DNA of 64,000 nucleotides. Origin: Pseudoflavonifractor sp. Marseille-P3106. GTDB lineage: Bacteria; Bacillota; Clostridia; Oscillospirales; Oscillospiraceae. This document shows, piece by piece, positions 43,610 to 52,520 of this stretch. Made by a program: the position numbers and the translations under genes. The notes beneath the pieces are model-generated. The model did no database searches. It saw only the letters and a list, made by a program, of their open reading frames with translations, and was not told the origin of the DNA. The stretch covers positions 1 through 64,000 of the forward strand of contig LT827121.1 in NCBI GenBank assembly GCA_900169975.1, written 5' to 3'. Each line of letters begins with the position of its first letter. Positions within the stretch are counted from its first letter, which is position 1.

Positions 43610-44980
43610 TCAGCCGTTGACCAACGTGTTCAGTACCCGGGCGGCCACGCTGCCCGCCACATCCGAGCCGGAGCCGCCGTTTTCCACCAGCACTACAAAG
43701 GCGTAGGGGGTGGAGGCGTTCCGGAGGAAGCCGGCGAACCAGGCGTTGGGGGCTTTGCCGCCCCCCACCTCGGCCGTGCCCGACTTGGCGCACACGTCCA
43801 TGTTGGGAAAGCGGTCTGCACCGTAAGTGGCCTGCACATTGTTGGACATCATGGCGGTCACCTGCTTGGCGGTGTCCGCCCTGATGAGTGTGCCAGTTTT
43901 TTTCTTCAGGTAAAAAGAAAGGGGAAGATCCAGCGCGGACTGCGTTTTCAGAACCAGCTGAGGTACCGCGGCATCCCTGCCCCGGGCGATGGCCCCCATG
44001 TAGACCAGCATGGCGCAGGGGTTGACCAGGTCGTTGTACTGGCCCACGCCCGCCCAGCCCACCTGCCCCACAGTGGCCCCGGTAAAATCGAAAGAGCCTC
44101 TGGCGGTGGAAAGACCGCTGACGTTGTAGCTGGAGGTGAGGCCCGCCTTTTTGGCATAGGAGGCCAGGACGTCCGGTCCCAGTTCGGACGCCAGCTGGGC
44201 GAAGAAGCCGTTGCAGGAGCAGGCCAGGGCACTTTCTGCATTGAGTTCTCCGTGGGGGGCGGTGCAGGTGATGGTCTCGCCGCCCACCTGGGTGGCGCCG
44301 GTGCAGGTGAATGTGCGGCTTTCCAGTTCAGGCAGGTTTTCCAACGCGGCGGCCAGGGTCACCAGCTTGAACACCGAGCCCGGGGGATAGAGGGCGGAGA
44401 GGAACCGGTTGACGTAAACGCCGTCGTACCGCTCGTCCCCGTCCTGGATGCCCGGAGGATCCGCGGGATCAAAAGTGGGAGCGGAATACATGCACAGCAC
44501 TTCCCCTGTGTTGTAGTTGTAGACCGCCACCGTCCCCTTCCGGCCGTTCATGGCCCGGTGGGCGGTGTAGTTGAGGCGGGCGTCGATGGTGAGATAGAGG
44601 TCGTTGCCCGCCCCCAGGGGGGAGTAGGTGCCGGTGAGCAGGTTGTAGCCCGAGAGCTGGTCTGCAAAGGCCACCAGCGCCCCGGTGCCGATGTTGCCGG
44701 CGGGGTCGCCCACAGCATGGAGGGTGGCCCGGCGGACGTCCGGGTTTTCATAGTAGAGCCGCTGTCCGTCTGCATTGACGCAGGAGAGAACGTCGCCGTC
44801 CCGGTCCAGCACCCGGCCTACCGCCAGCTGTCCGGTGGAGTTGTAGAGGTGACGGTTGGCGGCGAAGGAGACCCATTTGCCGCCGTAGGCCACAAAGCGG
44901 AAGGCAAAAAAGCCGCTGCCCAGCAGCAGAGCGAGAACCAGCAAAAGACAGACGGCGGCCCGCTTTTCGATCTTACGCAT
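43610..44980 (-). CDS. Class B penicillin-binding protein (PBP2/PbpA-like transpeptidase)
   Basis: A 456-residue transpeptidase with one N-terminal membrane span. Active-site motifs are PPGSVFKLVT (SxxK), SCNGFF (SxN) and CAKSGTAEVG (KSGT). It cross-links peptidoglycan. It overlaps the upstream FHA-SEDS gene by eight bases, so the SEDS polymerase and its PBP partner are made together. The short dimerisation region matches clostridial PbpA-type enzymes rather than long FtsI forms. Confidence 0.9.
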   Translation of the reverse strand: MRKIEKRAAVCLLLVLALLLGSGFFAFRFVAYGGKWVSFAANRHLYNSTGQLAVGRVLDRDGDVLSCVNADGQRLYYENPDVRRATLHAVGDPAGNIGTGALVAFADQLSGYNLLTGTYSPLGAGNDLYLTIDARLNYTAHRAMNGRKGTVAVYNYNTGEVLCMYSAPTFDPADPPGIQDGDERYDGVYVNRFLSALYPPGSVFKLVTLAAALENLPELESRTFTCTGATQVGGETITCTAPHGELNAESALACSCNGFFAQLASELGPDVLASYAKKAGLTSSYNVSGLSTARGSFDFTGATVGQVGWAGVGQYNDLVNPCAMLVYMGAIARGRDAAVPQLVLKTQSALDLPLSFYLKKKTGTLIRADTAKQVTAMMSNNVQATYGADRFPNMDVCAKSGTAEVGGGKAPNAWFAGFLRNASTPYAFVVLVENGGSGSDVAGSVAARVLNTLVNG

Positions 44981-46808
44981 CGCCGTTCACCTCCTCGTCG
45001 TCCCAGTCCAGCGGATCTTCCGGGGCCAGGCGGGGGGCCAGAGGGGCGAAGGCGTTGTCCTCCCGCTTGGAGGACAGGCGGATGGCGAAGCTGGCGTTTT
45101 GGCGGGTGTCGGTGGCCTTGAGGAAGGCCAGCAGGCCCCAGGAGGCGATCATGGCCGAGCCGCCGTTGGAGACGAAGGGAAAGGTCACGCCGGTCATGGG
45201 CAGCAGATCCATGCAGCCAAAGACGTTGAGGCAGGTTTGAAAGACCAGCAGGGAGGTGGCCGCGCAGGCGGCGATAATGTAGAAGGAGGAGCGGCCGGTC
45301 TTGCAGGCGCGGACGGCAAAGACGGCCAGGGTGGCGATGCAGGCCACCGCCAGCAGGGCGATCAGCAGGCCCCATTCCTCGCAGAGCATGCCGAACACCA
45401 GATCGGTGTCCCCCGCGCCCACCCGGTGGAGCCAGCCCTCTCCGGGACCTACGCCGATCAGCCCGCCGGAGGCCGCCGCCGACATGGCCCGGGTCTGCTG
45501 GTAGCCCGCCCCGACCGAGGCGTTTTCCCAGGCGTGGCCCCAGGAGGCAAAGCGGCTGAGAACATAGGGTTTCAGGCTGAGGATCACCAGCACGCCCCCC
45601 ACGGCTCCGCCGGTGATCAGGCCCAGGGTGGCCCAGTCCCCGGAGCGGAGATAGGCGATGACCAGGAAGGTGACAAAGAAGATGGCGGCGGTGCCGAAGT
45701 CGCTCATGAGGGCGAGAAAGCCCAGGCACGCTCCGGTGAGGACGATGAAAAGGGTCAGGTTCCGCTTGCGGAAGAGCCGGTCCAGAGTGGCCGAGCCGGC
45801 AAAGATATAGCAGATCTTGGCCAGCTCCGAGGGCTGGAGGGACATTCCGCCGATGCTGATCCAGTTGGTCGCGCCGAATTTCCGGCTGCCCAGGACCAGG
45901 GTGATCCCCAAAAGGCCGATGGCGGCCCCCGCCATGAGCCAGCGGATCTTCTTGGCCCGCTCCAGATCCCGGAGAAAGGCCCCCAGGACCAGGAACACCA
46001 CAAGACCCAGCACCACACAGAGAAACTGCTTGGGGAGGGCGGGGGTGTTGGAGGAGGCCACTACAGACAGGGAGAGGGTGGAGAGAAAGAAGGCGATGAG
46101 TTCCATCTCAAAGCCCACCCGGCGGAAGGCCCGGAGGGTCAGAAAATAAGCCCACATAAGCAGGGTGAGGGCCAGAAAGGTAAAGGGGAGGGAGGGAGCG
46201 GCGTTCCTGCCCTCGGAAATGGTGAGCTGGATGCCGGTGAGGACCTGAAAGACCGTGAGCAGCAAAAGGCTTCCCCAGGGGGAGACGGGCCGGGCCTTCC
46301 GCCGCCGCTCCCGGCGCTGGGCCTTTTCCTCGGGTGAGACGGGGAGGAGAACGGTCTCCACCCCGCCCAGGGAGAGCACGTCCCCGTAGCGGAGGGGGGC
46401 GGATTCCTCCACCCGGGCGCCGTTGACCAGAATGCCGCCCTTGGAGCCCAGGTCGTAGACCGTCCAGCAGTCGCGGGGGTCCCGAATGAGAGAGGCGTGC
46501 TGGCGGGAGATGGTGGGGTATTCCAGTACCACGTCCGCGGAGGCAGAGCGGCCCAGGATGTTCTCCCAGTGGGTGAGCGGGGCCCCGGCCCCGTTGGGCA
46601 GGGAGAGATAGCCCCACACCTCGGGCAGGTGGGGCACTGTGAGCAGGGAGCGGATGGCCCCCACCAGAATGAGCAGAGCCAGGATGGGGAAGAGAAAGCG
46701 GACCACGGTGGTGTACCATCCCGCCACGGCGGGGTGCTGGGCCAGAAAGCCGTGGAGGGCGTCCAGAATGGTCTGGGGAAGAGAAAGGAGCGTGTCCGTA
46801 ACGCGCAC
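44973..46808 (-). CDS. FHA-domain fused to FtsW/RodA/SpoVE-family SEDS glycosyltransferase
   Basis: About 611 residues. An N-terminal membrane span is followed by an FHA phosphothreonine-binding domain (ILGRSASADVVLEYPTISRQHASLI, VYDLGSKGGILVNG). Then comes a SEDS polymerase with about ten spans, shown by GATNWISIGGMSLQPSELAKICYIF, LSDFGTAAIF, the AMSAAASGGLIGVGPGEG loop and PMTGVTFPFVSNGGSAM. It polymerises lipid II and pairs with the downstream PBP. The start is unclear: GTG 46808 overlaps AAGGAGG, and ACG 46799 has better spacing. The longer reading from 46847 starts upstream of the promoter -10. Confidence 0.87.
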   Translation of the reverse strand: MRVTDTLLSLPQTILDALHGFLAQHPAVAGWYTTVVRFLFPILALLILVGAIRSLLTVPHLPEVWGYLSLPNGAGAPLTHWENILGRSASADVVLEYPTISRQHASLIRDPRDCWTVYDLGSKGGILVNGARVEESAPLRYGDVLSLGGVETVLLPVSPEEKAQRRERRRKARPVSPWGSLLLLTVFQVLTGIQLTISEGRNAAPSLPFTFLALTLLMWAYFLTLRAFRRVGFEMELIAFFLSTLSLSVVASSNTPALPKQFLCVVLGLVVFLVLGAFLRDLERAKKIRWLMAGAAIGLLGITLVLGSRKFGATNWISIGGMSLQPSELAKICYIFAGSATLDRLFRKRNLTLFIVLTGACLGFLALMSDFGTAAIFFVTFLVIAYLRSGDWATLGLITGGAVGGVLVILSLKPYVLSRFASWGHAWENASVGAGYQQTRAMSAAASGGLIGVGPGEGWLHRVGAGDTDLVFGMLCEEWGLLIALLAVACIATLAVFAVRACKTGRSSFYIIAACAATSLLVFQTCLNVFGCMDLLPMTGVTFPFVSNGGSAMIASWGLLAFLKATDTRQNASFAIRLSSKREDNAFAPLAPRLAPEDPLDWDDEEVNGDA

Positions 46809-46837
46809 CTCCTTGGGTTCGAATCGGGATTCCAGAC

Positions 46838-46908
46838 AGTATATCACATTTCCGGGGCGGGTGCAATCGGAGGGAGAGGTTGTCCGGCGGACCGGGATGT
46901 GATAAAAT
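46838..46908. promoter_or_regulatory. Divergent promoters of the SEDS and epimerase genes
   Basis: Minus strand: TTGCAC (46866-46861), 17 bases, TATACT (46843-46838). Plus strand: TTGTCC (46880-46885), 17 bases, TAAAAT (46903-46908). The two do not overlap. Confidence 0.7.
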
Positions 46909-46970
46909 AAAAATCAATGAAAAGAAATTCCGGGAGGCGACGGGCGGCAAAACGTGGAGGGGATCGTGCA

Positions 46971-47975
46971 ATGGAATGGGGAGAGCGGGGGGACAGGTAT
47001 GTGGTGACCGGTGCGGCCGGGCATCTGGGCGGCGCCATTGTGCGCAGTCTGCTGGACGCGGGACGGGAGGTCCGGGGGCTGATCCTTCCCGGAGAGGCCG
47101 GACCCGCAGTGGGGCCGGGAATTTCCTATTTTTCGGGGGATGTACGGGAGGCAAAGTCTCTGGAGGGGCTTTTCGAGGGCTGGGAGGGCGCGGGGGTCAC
47201 CGTCATCCACACGGCGGCCCTCATCTCCATTGCCAGAAAGGTCCCGCAGGCGCTCTATGAGGTCAATGTGGGCGGGACCCGAAATATCCTGCGGCTCTGC
47301 CGGGAGCACGGGGCCCGGAGGCTGGTCCATGTCAGCTCGGTCCATGCCATCCCGGAGCTGCCCCAAGGGCAGGTCATGCGGGAAGTGGACGCCTTTTCTC
47401 CCGAGGCGGTGTTTGGGGGCTATGCCAGGACCAAAGCAGAGGCGGCGCAGGCGGTGCTGGATGCCGCCCGGGAGGGACTGAATGCGGTGATCGTGCTTCC
47501 TTCCGGGATCATCGGGCCCTATGACCGGGGGCGCAACCACCTGGTGCAGCTGTTTGCCGGGTATCTGGACGGCAGCCTGCCCGCCTGTGTGGAGGGGGGA
47601 TATGACTTCGTGGATGTGCGGGATGTGGCCGGGGGCTGCCTGCTGGCCGCGGAGCGGGGGCGTTCCGGGGAGAGCTATCTCCTCGGCGGACACTATGCCC
47701 GGATCCCGGAGCTGCTGGCAATGGCAGGAAAGGTCAGTGGGAAGGGAGCCCTTCCGGTGATGCCCCTCTGGCTGGCCAGGGCCGCGGTTCCGGCCATCGG
47801 TGGTTGGGCCGCCCTGCGGGGACGCAGGCCGTTTTACACCGGCTACTCCCTGCGGACCCTGACCGGAAACGGGCTTTTTTCCAGTGAAAAGGCACGGCGG
47901 GAACTGGGATACGCTCCGTGGGAGCTGGAGGAGACTGTCCGGGATATGGTGATGTGGCTGCAGAGGGCCGAGTGA
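46971..47975 (+). CDS. NAD(P)-dependent epimerase/dehydratase-family protein
   Basis: A 334-residue extended SDR. The cofactor motif TGAAGHLGGAIVRSLL (residues about 14-29), VIHTAALISI, the Ser in VHVSSVHAI, and YARTK as the active YxxxK are present. It resembles dihydroflavonol-reductase/HpnA-like enzymes, so the substrate could be a sugar nucleotide or other ketone. It may share the carbohydrate context of the MBOAT and SGNH genes that follow, though they have their own promoter. GGAGGGG precedes the ATG at 46971. Confidence 0.82.
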   Translation: MEWGERGDRYVVTGAAGHLGGAIVRSLLDAGREVRGLILPGEAGPAVGPGISYFSGDVREAKSLEGLFEGWEGAGVTVIHTAALISIARKVPQALYEVNVGGTRNILRLCREHGARRLVHVSSVHAIPELPQGQVMREVDAFSPEAVFGGYARTKAEAAQAVLDAAREGLNAVIVLPSGIIGPYDRGRNHLVQLFAGYLDGSLPACVEGGYDFVDVRDVAGGCLLAAERGRSGESYLLGGHYARIPELLAMAGKVSGKGALPVMPLWLARAAVPAIGGWAALRGRRPFYTGYSLRTLTGNGLFSSEKARRELGYAPWELEETVRDMVMWLQRAE

Positions 47976-48027
47976 GCCGGAGAGGCGTTTTTGAAGGTGC
48001 GGACGCCGCAGTGCGTCCGCCTTTTCA

Positions 48028-48056
48028 TTGACACCGCTCCGCAAATTGAGTACAAT
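48028..48056 (+). promoter_or_regulatory. Consensus promoter of the MBOAT/SGNH operon
   Basis: TTGACA (48028-48033) and TACAAT (48051-48056) with a 17-base spacer, about 34 bases before the GTG start. Confidence 0.85.
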
Positions 48057-48089
48057 GAGTTGAAATTTTTGAGAAGGGAGGGGACGGCC

Positions 48090-49535
48090 GTGGGATTTCT
48101 GTCCCTGAGCTATATCCTCTTTTTCCCTGTGACAGCCCTGGTCTACTTCCTGCTGCCGGGCCGGGGGCGGAACGGCTGGCTGCTGGCGGCCAGCTGGTTT
48201 TTCTACCTGTGCGCGGGGCCGGAGAGCTTTCCGTTCCTCTTAGGGGCCGCCGGGGTGACCTACGCTGTGGGCCTGGCGCTGGAACAGCGTCGGAAGAAGG
48301 GTTTGCTGGCTTTGGCGCTGGCGCTGCTGATCGGGGTGCTCTTCCTTTTTAAATATCTGAATTTTGGAGTCTCTCTTCTGGCTCGGGGGCTGGGGGCGGC
48401 GGGGCTGGACTGGTCTCCCGCTGTGCCGCCGCTGCTGCTCCCGGCGGGGATCTCCTTCTACCTGTTCGCCGCCATGGGGTATCTGATCGACGTCTACCGT
48501 GGGAAAGTACGGGCCCAGCGGAGCTTTGTCAAATATGCGCTGTTCCTCTCCTTTTTCCCCGCGCTGCTCTCCGGGCCCATCGGGCGGGCAGACCGGCTGC
48601 TGCCTCAGTTTGAGGAGACCCATCCATTTCAATATGACGCTCTGCGGGAGGGGCTGCTCCGATTTCTGTGGGGGGCTTTTAAAAAGCTGGTGCTGGCCGA
48701 CCGGCTGGCGGCGGTGGTGAACACCGTGTTTGCCGCGCCGGAGGAGTTTGGGACGATCCAGGTGATCGCCGCCGCCTGTGCTTTCTCCATCCAGATCTAT
48801 TGCGACTTTTCCGCCTACTCCGATATGGCGGTGGGCTCTGCCAAGGCGATGGGCTTTACCCTGACGGAGAACTTTCGTACGCCCTATTTCTCCCGGTCCA
48901 TTGCGGAGTTCTGGAGGCGGTGGCACATCTCTCTGTCCACCTGGTTTCGGGATTACCTTTACATCCCTCTGGGGGGCAACCGGAAGGGTAAGATGCGCAA
49001 GGACCTCAATCTGCTGATCGTCTTTGCCGTCAGCGGACTGTGGCACGGGGCGGCGGTCTCCTTTTTGGTTTGGGGGCTGCTCAACGGGATCTATCAGGTC
49101 ATCGGCGGGCTGACCGCCCCGCTGCGGGCCAGAGTTCGAGCCGGGCTTGGACTGCGGGAAAATGGGGCGATGACCTCCCTGTGGCAGATGGGATGCGTGT
49201 TCGTGCTGGCCACCCTGGCCTGGGTATTTTTTAAGGCCGGGTCCGTGTCGGCGGGTTTGGCCGTGCTTCGGGGAATGGTCTCCGGGCCGATGTGGGTGTC
49301 GCCCCTGTCCGGGATGGGGATGGACCGGTGGGAGTTTCTGGCCGCCGGGGTGGGCTTTTTGTTGCTGCTGGCGGTGGACGCCTGGAGCCAGACGGCCGAT
49401 GTGACCGGGCGGGTGCTGACCGCCACGCGGTGGATCCGGTGGTGTGTCTATCTGGGGCTGCTGCTTCTTGTGGTAGTGTTCGGCAGCTATGGAACCGGGT
49501 ATAACGCCCAGTCCTTTATCTACGGACAGTTTTAA
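48090..49535 (+). CDS. MBOAT-family O-acyltransferase (AlgI/DltB-like)
   Basis: A 481-residue membrane-bound acyltransferase with about ten spans. The invariant His lies in VSGLWHGAAVSFLVWG; PYFSRSIAEFWRRWHISLSTWFRDYLYIPLGG and IQIYCDFSAYSDMAVGSAKAMGF are hallmark. It moves acyl groups (probably acetyl) across the membrane to surface polymers. The next gene encodes the SGNH partner, as in AlgI-AlgJ. Start GTG 48090 follows GGGAGGGG. Confidence 0.9.
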   Translation: MGFLSLSYILFFPVTALVYFLLPGRGRNGWLLAASWFFYLCAGPESFPFLLGAAGVTYAVGLALEQRRKKGLLALALALLIGVLFLFKYLNFGVSLLARGLGAAGLDWSPAVPPLLLPAGISFYLFAAMGYLIDVYRGKVRAQRSFVKYALFLSFFPALLSGPIGRADRLLPQFEETHPFQYDALREGLLRFLWGAFKKLVLADRLAAVVNTVFAAPEEFGTIQVIAAACAFSIQIYCDFSAYSDMAVGSAKAMGFTLTENFRTPYFSRSIAEFWRRWHISLSTWFRDYLYIPLGGNRKGKMRKDLNLLIVFAVSGLWHGAAVSFLVWGLLNGIYQVIGGLTAPLRARVRAGLGLRENGAMTSLWQMGCVFVLATLAWVFFKAGSVSAGLAVLRGMVSGPMWVSPLSGMGMDRWEFLAAGVGFLLLLAVDAWSQTADVTGRVLTATRWIRWCVYLGLLLLVVVFGSYGTGYNAQSFIYGQF

Positions 49536-49546
49536 AGGGGATCAAT

Positions 49547-50560
49547 ATGACAAAACGGAATTGGAAAGAGCCTTTCTTCGCCGCGGCCTTTCTGCTGACG
49601 GCGGCACTGCTCCTCAACCTGGCCGCCGATATTCTGCGGCCGGCCCACACCGACTATGGCTCCACCTGGGACGCCTACCTCTGTGAGCCGAAGGATTCCA
49701 TCGACGTGCTTTTCCTGGGCAGTTCCTATGCCTACTGCGACTGGAATCCCGGGGTGATGTATGCCGAGAGCGCTCTGACAGGGTATGTGCTGGGAGGGTC
49801 TGAACAGACGCCCGCCATCACTTACTGGTATCTGCGGGAGGCGCTCAAGACCCAGAAGCCCTCGGTGGTGGTGATGGAGGGGAGTTCTCTTTTCTTTGCG
49901 CGCTATCAGAACTACACGCAGATCAACCTGGGGTACATGCCCTGGGGGATGAACCGGGTAAAGGCCATTTTTGACGCCGCCGAGCCCGACAAGCGGCTGG
50001 GGCTTTTTTTCGACCTCTATTTTTATCATGACCGGTGGAAGGAACTGACCCCGGGAGATTTTAAAAAAGCGATCCTCCCTGCGCGGGGGGATCTGCTGAA
50101 GGGGCACACCGCGGTGGAGCAGGTTTTCACCGAACTGGAGGGAGGCCCCTTCCTCCACCCCGTGGAGCAGGGGGAAGAGGTCTACCGGCGGAATCTTTCG
50201 GACTTCTCCCGGATCGCCGGACTTTGCCGGGAGAACGGGATCCCCCTGATCCTGACGATCAATCCCACATACAGCCAGTATGCGCCTGAGGTCTACGCAA
50301 AGCTGGAGGCTGACGTGAAGGAGGCCGCCCCCGAGGTGCGCTTTGTCAACTGGGCGGACAGTTTTGAAGAGATCGGGCTGGATGTGACCCGGCACCTTTA
50401 CGACGGGGGCCATCTGAACCGGGCGGGGGCGGAGGTGTTCTCCGCTTATACCGGACGGTATCTCCGCTCCCTGGGCTATGAGCCCCGGGAGCAGACGGAA
50501 AAAAATCAGGCCGCCTGGCAGGCGGCCGCCGAATATTGGAGGGGGCAGGGGAAGAAATAG
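49547..50560 (+). CDS. SGNH/DHHW-like protein, partner of the MBOAT enzyme
   Basis: A 337-residue protein with an N-terminal membrane anchor (FFAAAFLLTAALLLNLAA). VLFLGSSYAYCDW has the nucleophile-type Ser and DGGHLNRAGAEVFSAYTGR the Asp-His pair. It probably transfers the acyl group outside the membrane. Spacing to the MBOAT gene is eleven bases. Confidence 0.82.
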   Translation: MTKRNWKEPFFAAAFLLTAALLLNLAADILRPAHTDYGSTWDAYLCEPKDSIDVLFLGSSYAYCDWNPGVMYAESALTGYVLGGSEQTPAITYWYLREALKTQKPSVVVMEGSSLFFARYQNYTQINLGYMPWGMNRVKAIFDAAEPDKRLGLFFDLYFYHDRWKELTPGDFKKAILPARGDLLKGHTAVEQVFTELEGGPFLHPVEQGEEVYRRNLSDFSRIAGLCRENGIPLILTINPTYSQYAPEVYAKLEADVKEAAPEVRFVNWADSFEEIGLDVTRHLYDGGHLNRAGAEVFSAYTGRYLRSLGYEPREQTEKNQAAWQAAAEYWRGQGKK

Positions 50561-50608
50561 ACAGGCAAGGGCGCCGGCGGACAGCTTCCGTCGGCGCCCT
50601 TGTCTGTC
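50560..50608. terminator. Hairpin between the SGNH gene and the DUF6514-like gene
   Basis: Arms 50560-50580 and 50588-50608 form 21 pairs including two G-U pairs. The T-run is weak on both strands. Confidence 0.7.
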
Positions 50609-50613
50609 CAGCT

Positions 50614-50886
50614 TTAAAGCCAGTCGTCTACCACGTCCCGCAGGTGAAGCGGTCCCACCTGATTGCGGACCAGGAGACGCATCAGCTCGTCAATTCGGGA
50701 GGGGCTGACTGTAATGTGAGAGATGGCTGCACGCTCGCCGCTGGACCGTGACGTCACACATGCACCATAGCTCTCACAGACAAAATTTCCGGTATCCACC
50801 ACATCCACTAAAACGGAATAATCGAAGCGGCGGTTTTCTTCCAGGTCCGGGTACACAGACGGCAGATCTAACTTCAGTTCCCTCAT
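50614..50886 (-). CDS. Small protein resembling DUF6514
   Basis: A 90-residue soluble protein. The C-terminal pattern RIDELMRLLVRNQVGPLHLRDVVDDWL resembles DUF6514, a small family of Oscillospiraceae. Function unknown. GGGAGG precedes the ATG, and a 7-bp-arm palindrome covers its -10 box, suggesting regulation. Confidence 0.6.
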   Translation of the reverse strand: MRELKLDLPSVYPDLEENRRFDYSVLVDVVDTGNFVCESYGACVTSRSSGERAAISHITVSPSRIDELMRLLVRNQVGPLHLRDVVDDWL

Positions 50887-50918
50887 CTTGTAGTAAACCT
50901 CCCAAAATCATTCACGTT

Positions 50919-50938
50919 AAACACATTATATTGTGTTT
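50919..50938 (-). promoter_or_regulatory. Palindrome over the -10 of the DUF6514-like gene
   Basis: AAACACA (50919-50925) and TGTGTTT (50932-50938) flank a six-base centre. Minus-strand TATAAT (50930-50925) lies inside it, so a dimeric regulator could block the promoter. The -35 is weak (ATACAA about 16 bases upstream). Confidence 0.6.
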
Positions 50939-51075
50939 TCCATCTTTTGTATATTTAAAAGTTTCCCCCAAAATCGACAAAGTGGAAATGTTATGTCAAT
51001 CCGGAGAGATTATCGGTTAACCAAAGAGATGAAAAAAGTCGAATTGTGTCAAAATATGAAGGAAAAATCTTTACA

Positions 51076-51104
51076 TTGCGAAGGAATCAACAAGCTGCTA
51101 AAAT
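51076..51104 (+). promoter_or_regulatory. Promoter of the small membrane protein gene
   Basis: TTGCGA (51076-51081) and TAAAAT (51099-51104) with a 17-base spacer, in an AT-rich 250-base gap that has no other gene. Confidence 0.55.
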
Positions 51105-51136
51105 AATAAAAAAGCACGAAATGGAGTTTAACTGGA

Positions 51137-51373
51137 ATGGATCGTACTTATCGGGAACTCTCTCGCTTTGTTTTGACCCGGGGACTTGCCCTGTGTATTT
51201 TGCTGCTTGGGGGAACGGCCGCGCTGCTGATTCGGGCGGGACAGGGAGGGGCGATGGCCCCCCGGCTTTATGAATATGCAGACGTGTTTCTGCTGGCTGC
51301 GCTGACCGCCTTTGGCAGCGGGCTGATCGGCAGCCTGCTGATGGAGGACCTGCTGCGCTATTATGGGGAATAG
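51137..51373 (+). CDS. Small membrane protein of unknown function
   Basis: A 78-residue protein with two membrane spans: LALCILLLGGTAALLI (about 17-32) and VFLLAALTAFGSGLIGSLL (about 50-68). The ends are charged (MDRTYREL and MEDLLRYYGE). No family was recognised. Its promoter and terminator suggest it is a real gene. Confidence 0.6.
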   Translation: MDRTYRELSRFVLTRGLALCILLLGGTAALLIRAGQGGAMAPRLYEYADVFLLAALTAFGSGLIGSLLMEDLLRYYGE

Positions 51374-51415
51374 ACAAAAGGCCCGGACGATTTGAAATCG
51401 TCCGGGCCTTTTGTC
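51373..51415. terminator. Bidirectional terminator
   Basis: Perfect 19-bp arms 51373-51391 and 51397-51415 with loop TTGAA. Serves the small membrane protein gene and the asparaginase gene. Confidence 0.93.
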
Positions 51416-51424
51416 TGAGCTGAG

Positions 51425-52423
51425 CTATGGACAGCAGAGAATGTCGCCGGCGACAGGAGTGTAAAAGAGCCTGGACACGGCGGCGGAGCTTCCCGCCTGG
51501 GCAAGAGCCCACATGAGCTTGGCAACCACGGATTCGGTGGTCATGTCGTAAGACTCCAGCACCCCAAGATCGCTTTTGAGGCGGTGGCCCACGGTGTAGA
51601 TGGACAGGTCGCTGCCCTCGTTTTGAACCTGGGTGGTGACGGCGATGATCTTTCCCTCCCGGACGGCGGTGCGGATGCGCTGGTAAAAGGCTCCCTGGTC
51701 GCCGGCGGGGACGCCGCCGACGCCATAGCTCTCGATGATGACGGCGTCGCTCTCAGACAGGAGGAAGGCGAGCTGGGCGGGAGAGGTACCAGGAATGAGC
51801 TTGAGCAGAGAGACTTTTTCGTCCAGATGGTCGTAAAAGCGGGGAGCGGCAGCGGCGGGCGGAGTGATATAGGGGACCAGGCGGCCGTCCTGAACGACAC
51901 CCAAAATGGGGTAGTTGATGCTGGAGAAGGCCCCGTAGCTCTTGGAGAAGGTCTTGCGGGCCCGGGTGCCCAGGATCACCACCCCACCGAAAACCACGCT
52001 GACCCCGGGGATGCGGCCGTCGCAGGCTACGGTGAAGCTATCCAGAAGGTTGGTCTTGGAGTCGGTGATGTCCAGGTGGATGGGCTTTTGACTGCCGGTG
52101 AGGACAATGGGCTTGGGGCTGCCCTGGATAAGATAGCTCAGAGCGGAGGCGGTATAGGCCATGGTGTCGGTGCCGTGGCAGATGACGAAGCCGTCGTACC
52201 GGGCATAGTTCTTCTGCACGGCGCGGGCCACGTCCAGCCAGATGGCCGGGGTCATGTTGGTGGAGTCGATGTTGCAGACCTGAAGGCAGTCTACATGGCA
52301 GAGGGACCGCACGGCGGGGACATATTGCAGAAAGTCTGCGCCGCCAAGCTCGGGGGTCAGTCCAGCCTCGGTCATCTCCGAGGCGATGGTGCCGCCGGTG
52401 CCAATCATGAGAATGTGTTTCAT
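51425..52423 (-). CDS. ansA: L-asparaginase (type I)
   Basis: Hydrolyses asparagine to aspartate and ammonia; 332 residues. The first catalytic motif is IGTGGTIASEM (Thr11 region), the second HGTDTMAYTASALSYLI (Thr, Asp, with the downstream Lys in KPIHLDITDSKTN). Type I enzymes are cytoplasmic; no signal peptide is seen. ATG at 52423 follows GGGAGGC. Confidence 0.92.
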   Translation of the reverse strand: MKHILMIGTGGTIASEMTEAGLTPELGGADFLQYVPAVRSLCHVDCLQVCNIDSTNMTPAIWLDVARAVQKNYARYDGFVICHGTDTMAYTASALSYLIQGSPKPIVLTGSQKPIHLDITDSKTNLLDSFTVACDGRIPGVSVVFGGVVILGTRARKTFSKSYGAFSSINYPILGVVQDGRLVPYITPPAAAAPRFYDHLDEKVSLLKLIPGTSPAQLAFLLSESDAVIIESYGVGGVPAGDQGAFYQRIRTAVREGKIIAVTTQVQNEGSDLSIYTVGHRLKSDLGVLESYDMTTESVVAKLMWALAQAGSSAAVSRLFYTPVAGDILCCP

Positions 52424-52520
52424 GGGAATGCCTCCCTGGTTAAAAAATTTTTGCGTATATGTATGAGACCGTCCCACTTTTGCCCGAAAAACAGATGCAG
52501 TTGAAAAGGAGGCGGAGCAT

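Noticed and set aside
46812-46835. GGTTCGAATC, a tRNA T-loop-like sequence
   Set aside because: The flanking five-base stem does not pair and no acceptor or anticodon arms are found; it is the start region of the SEDS gene read backwards.
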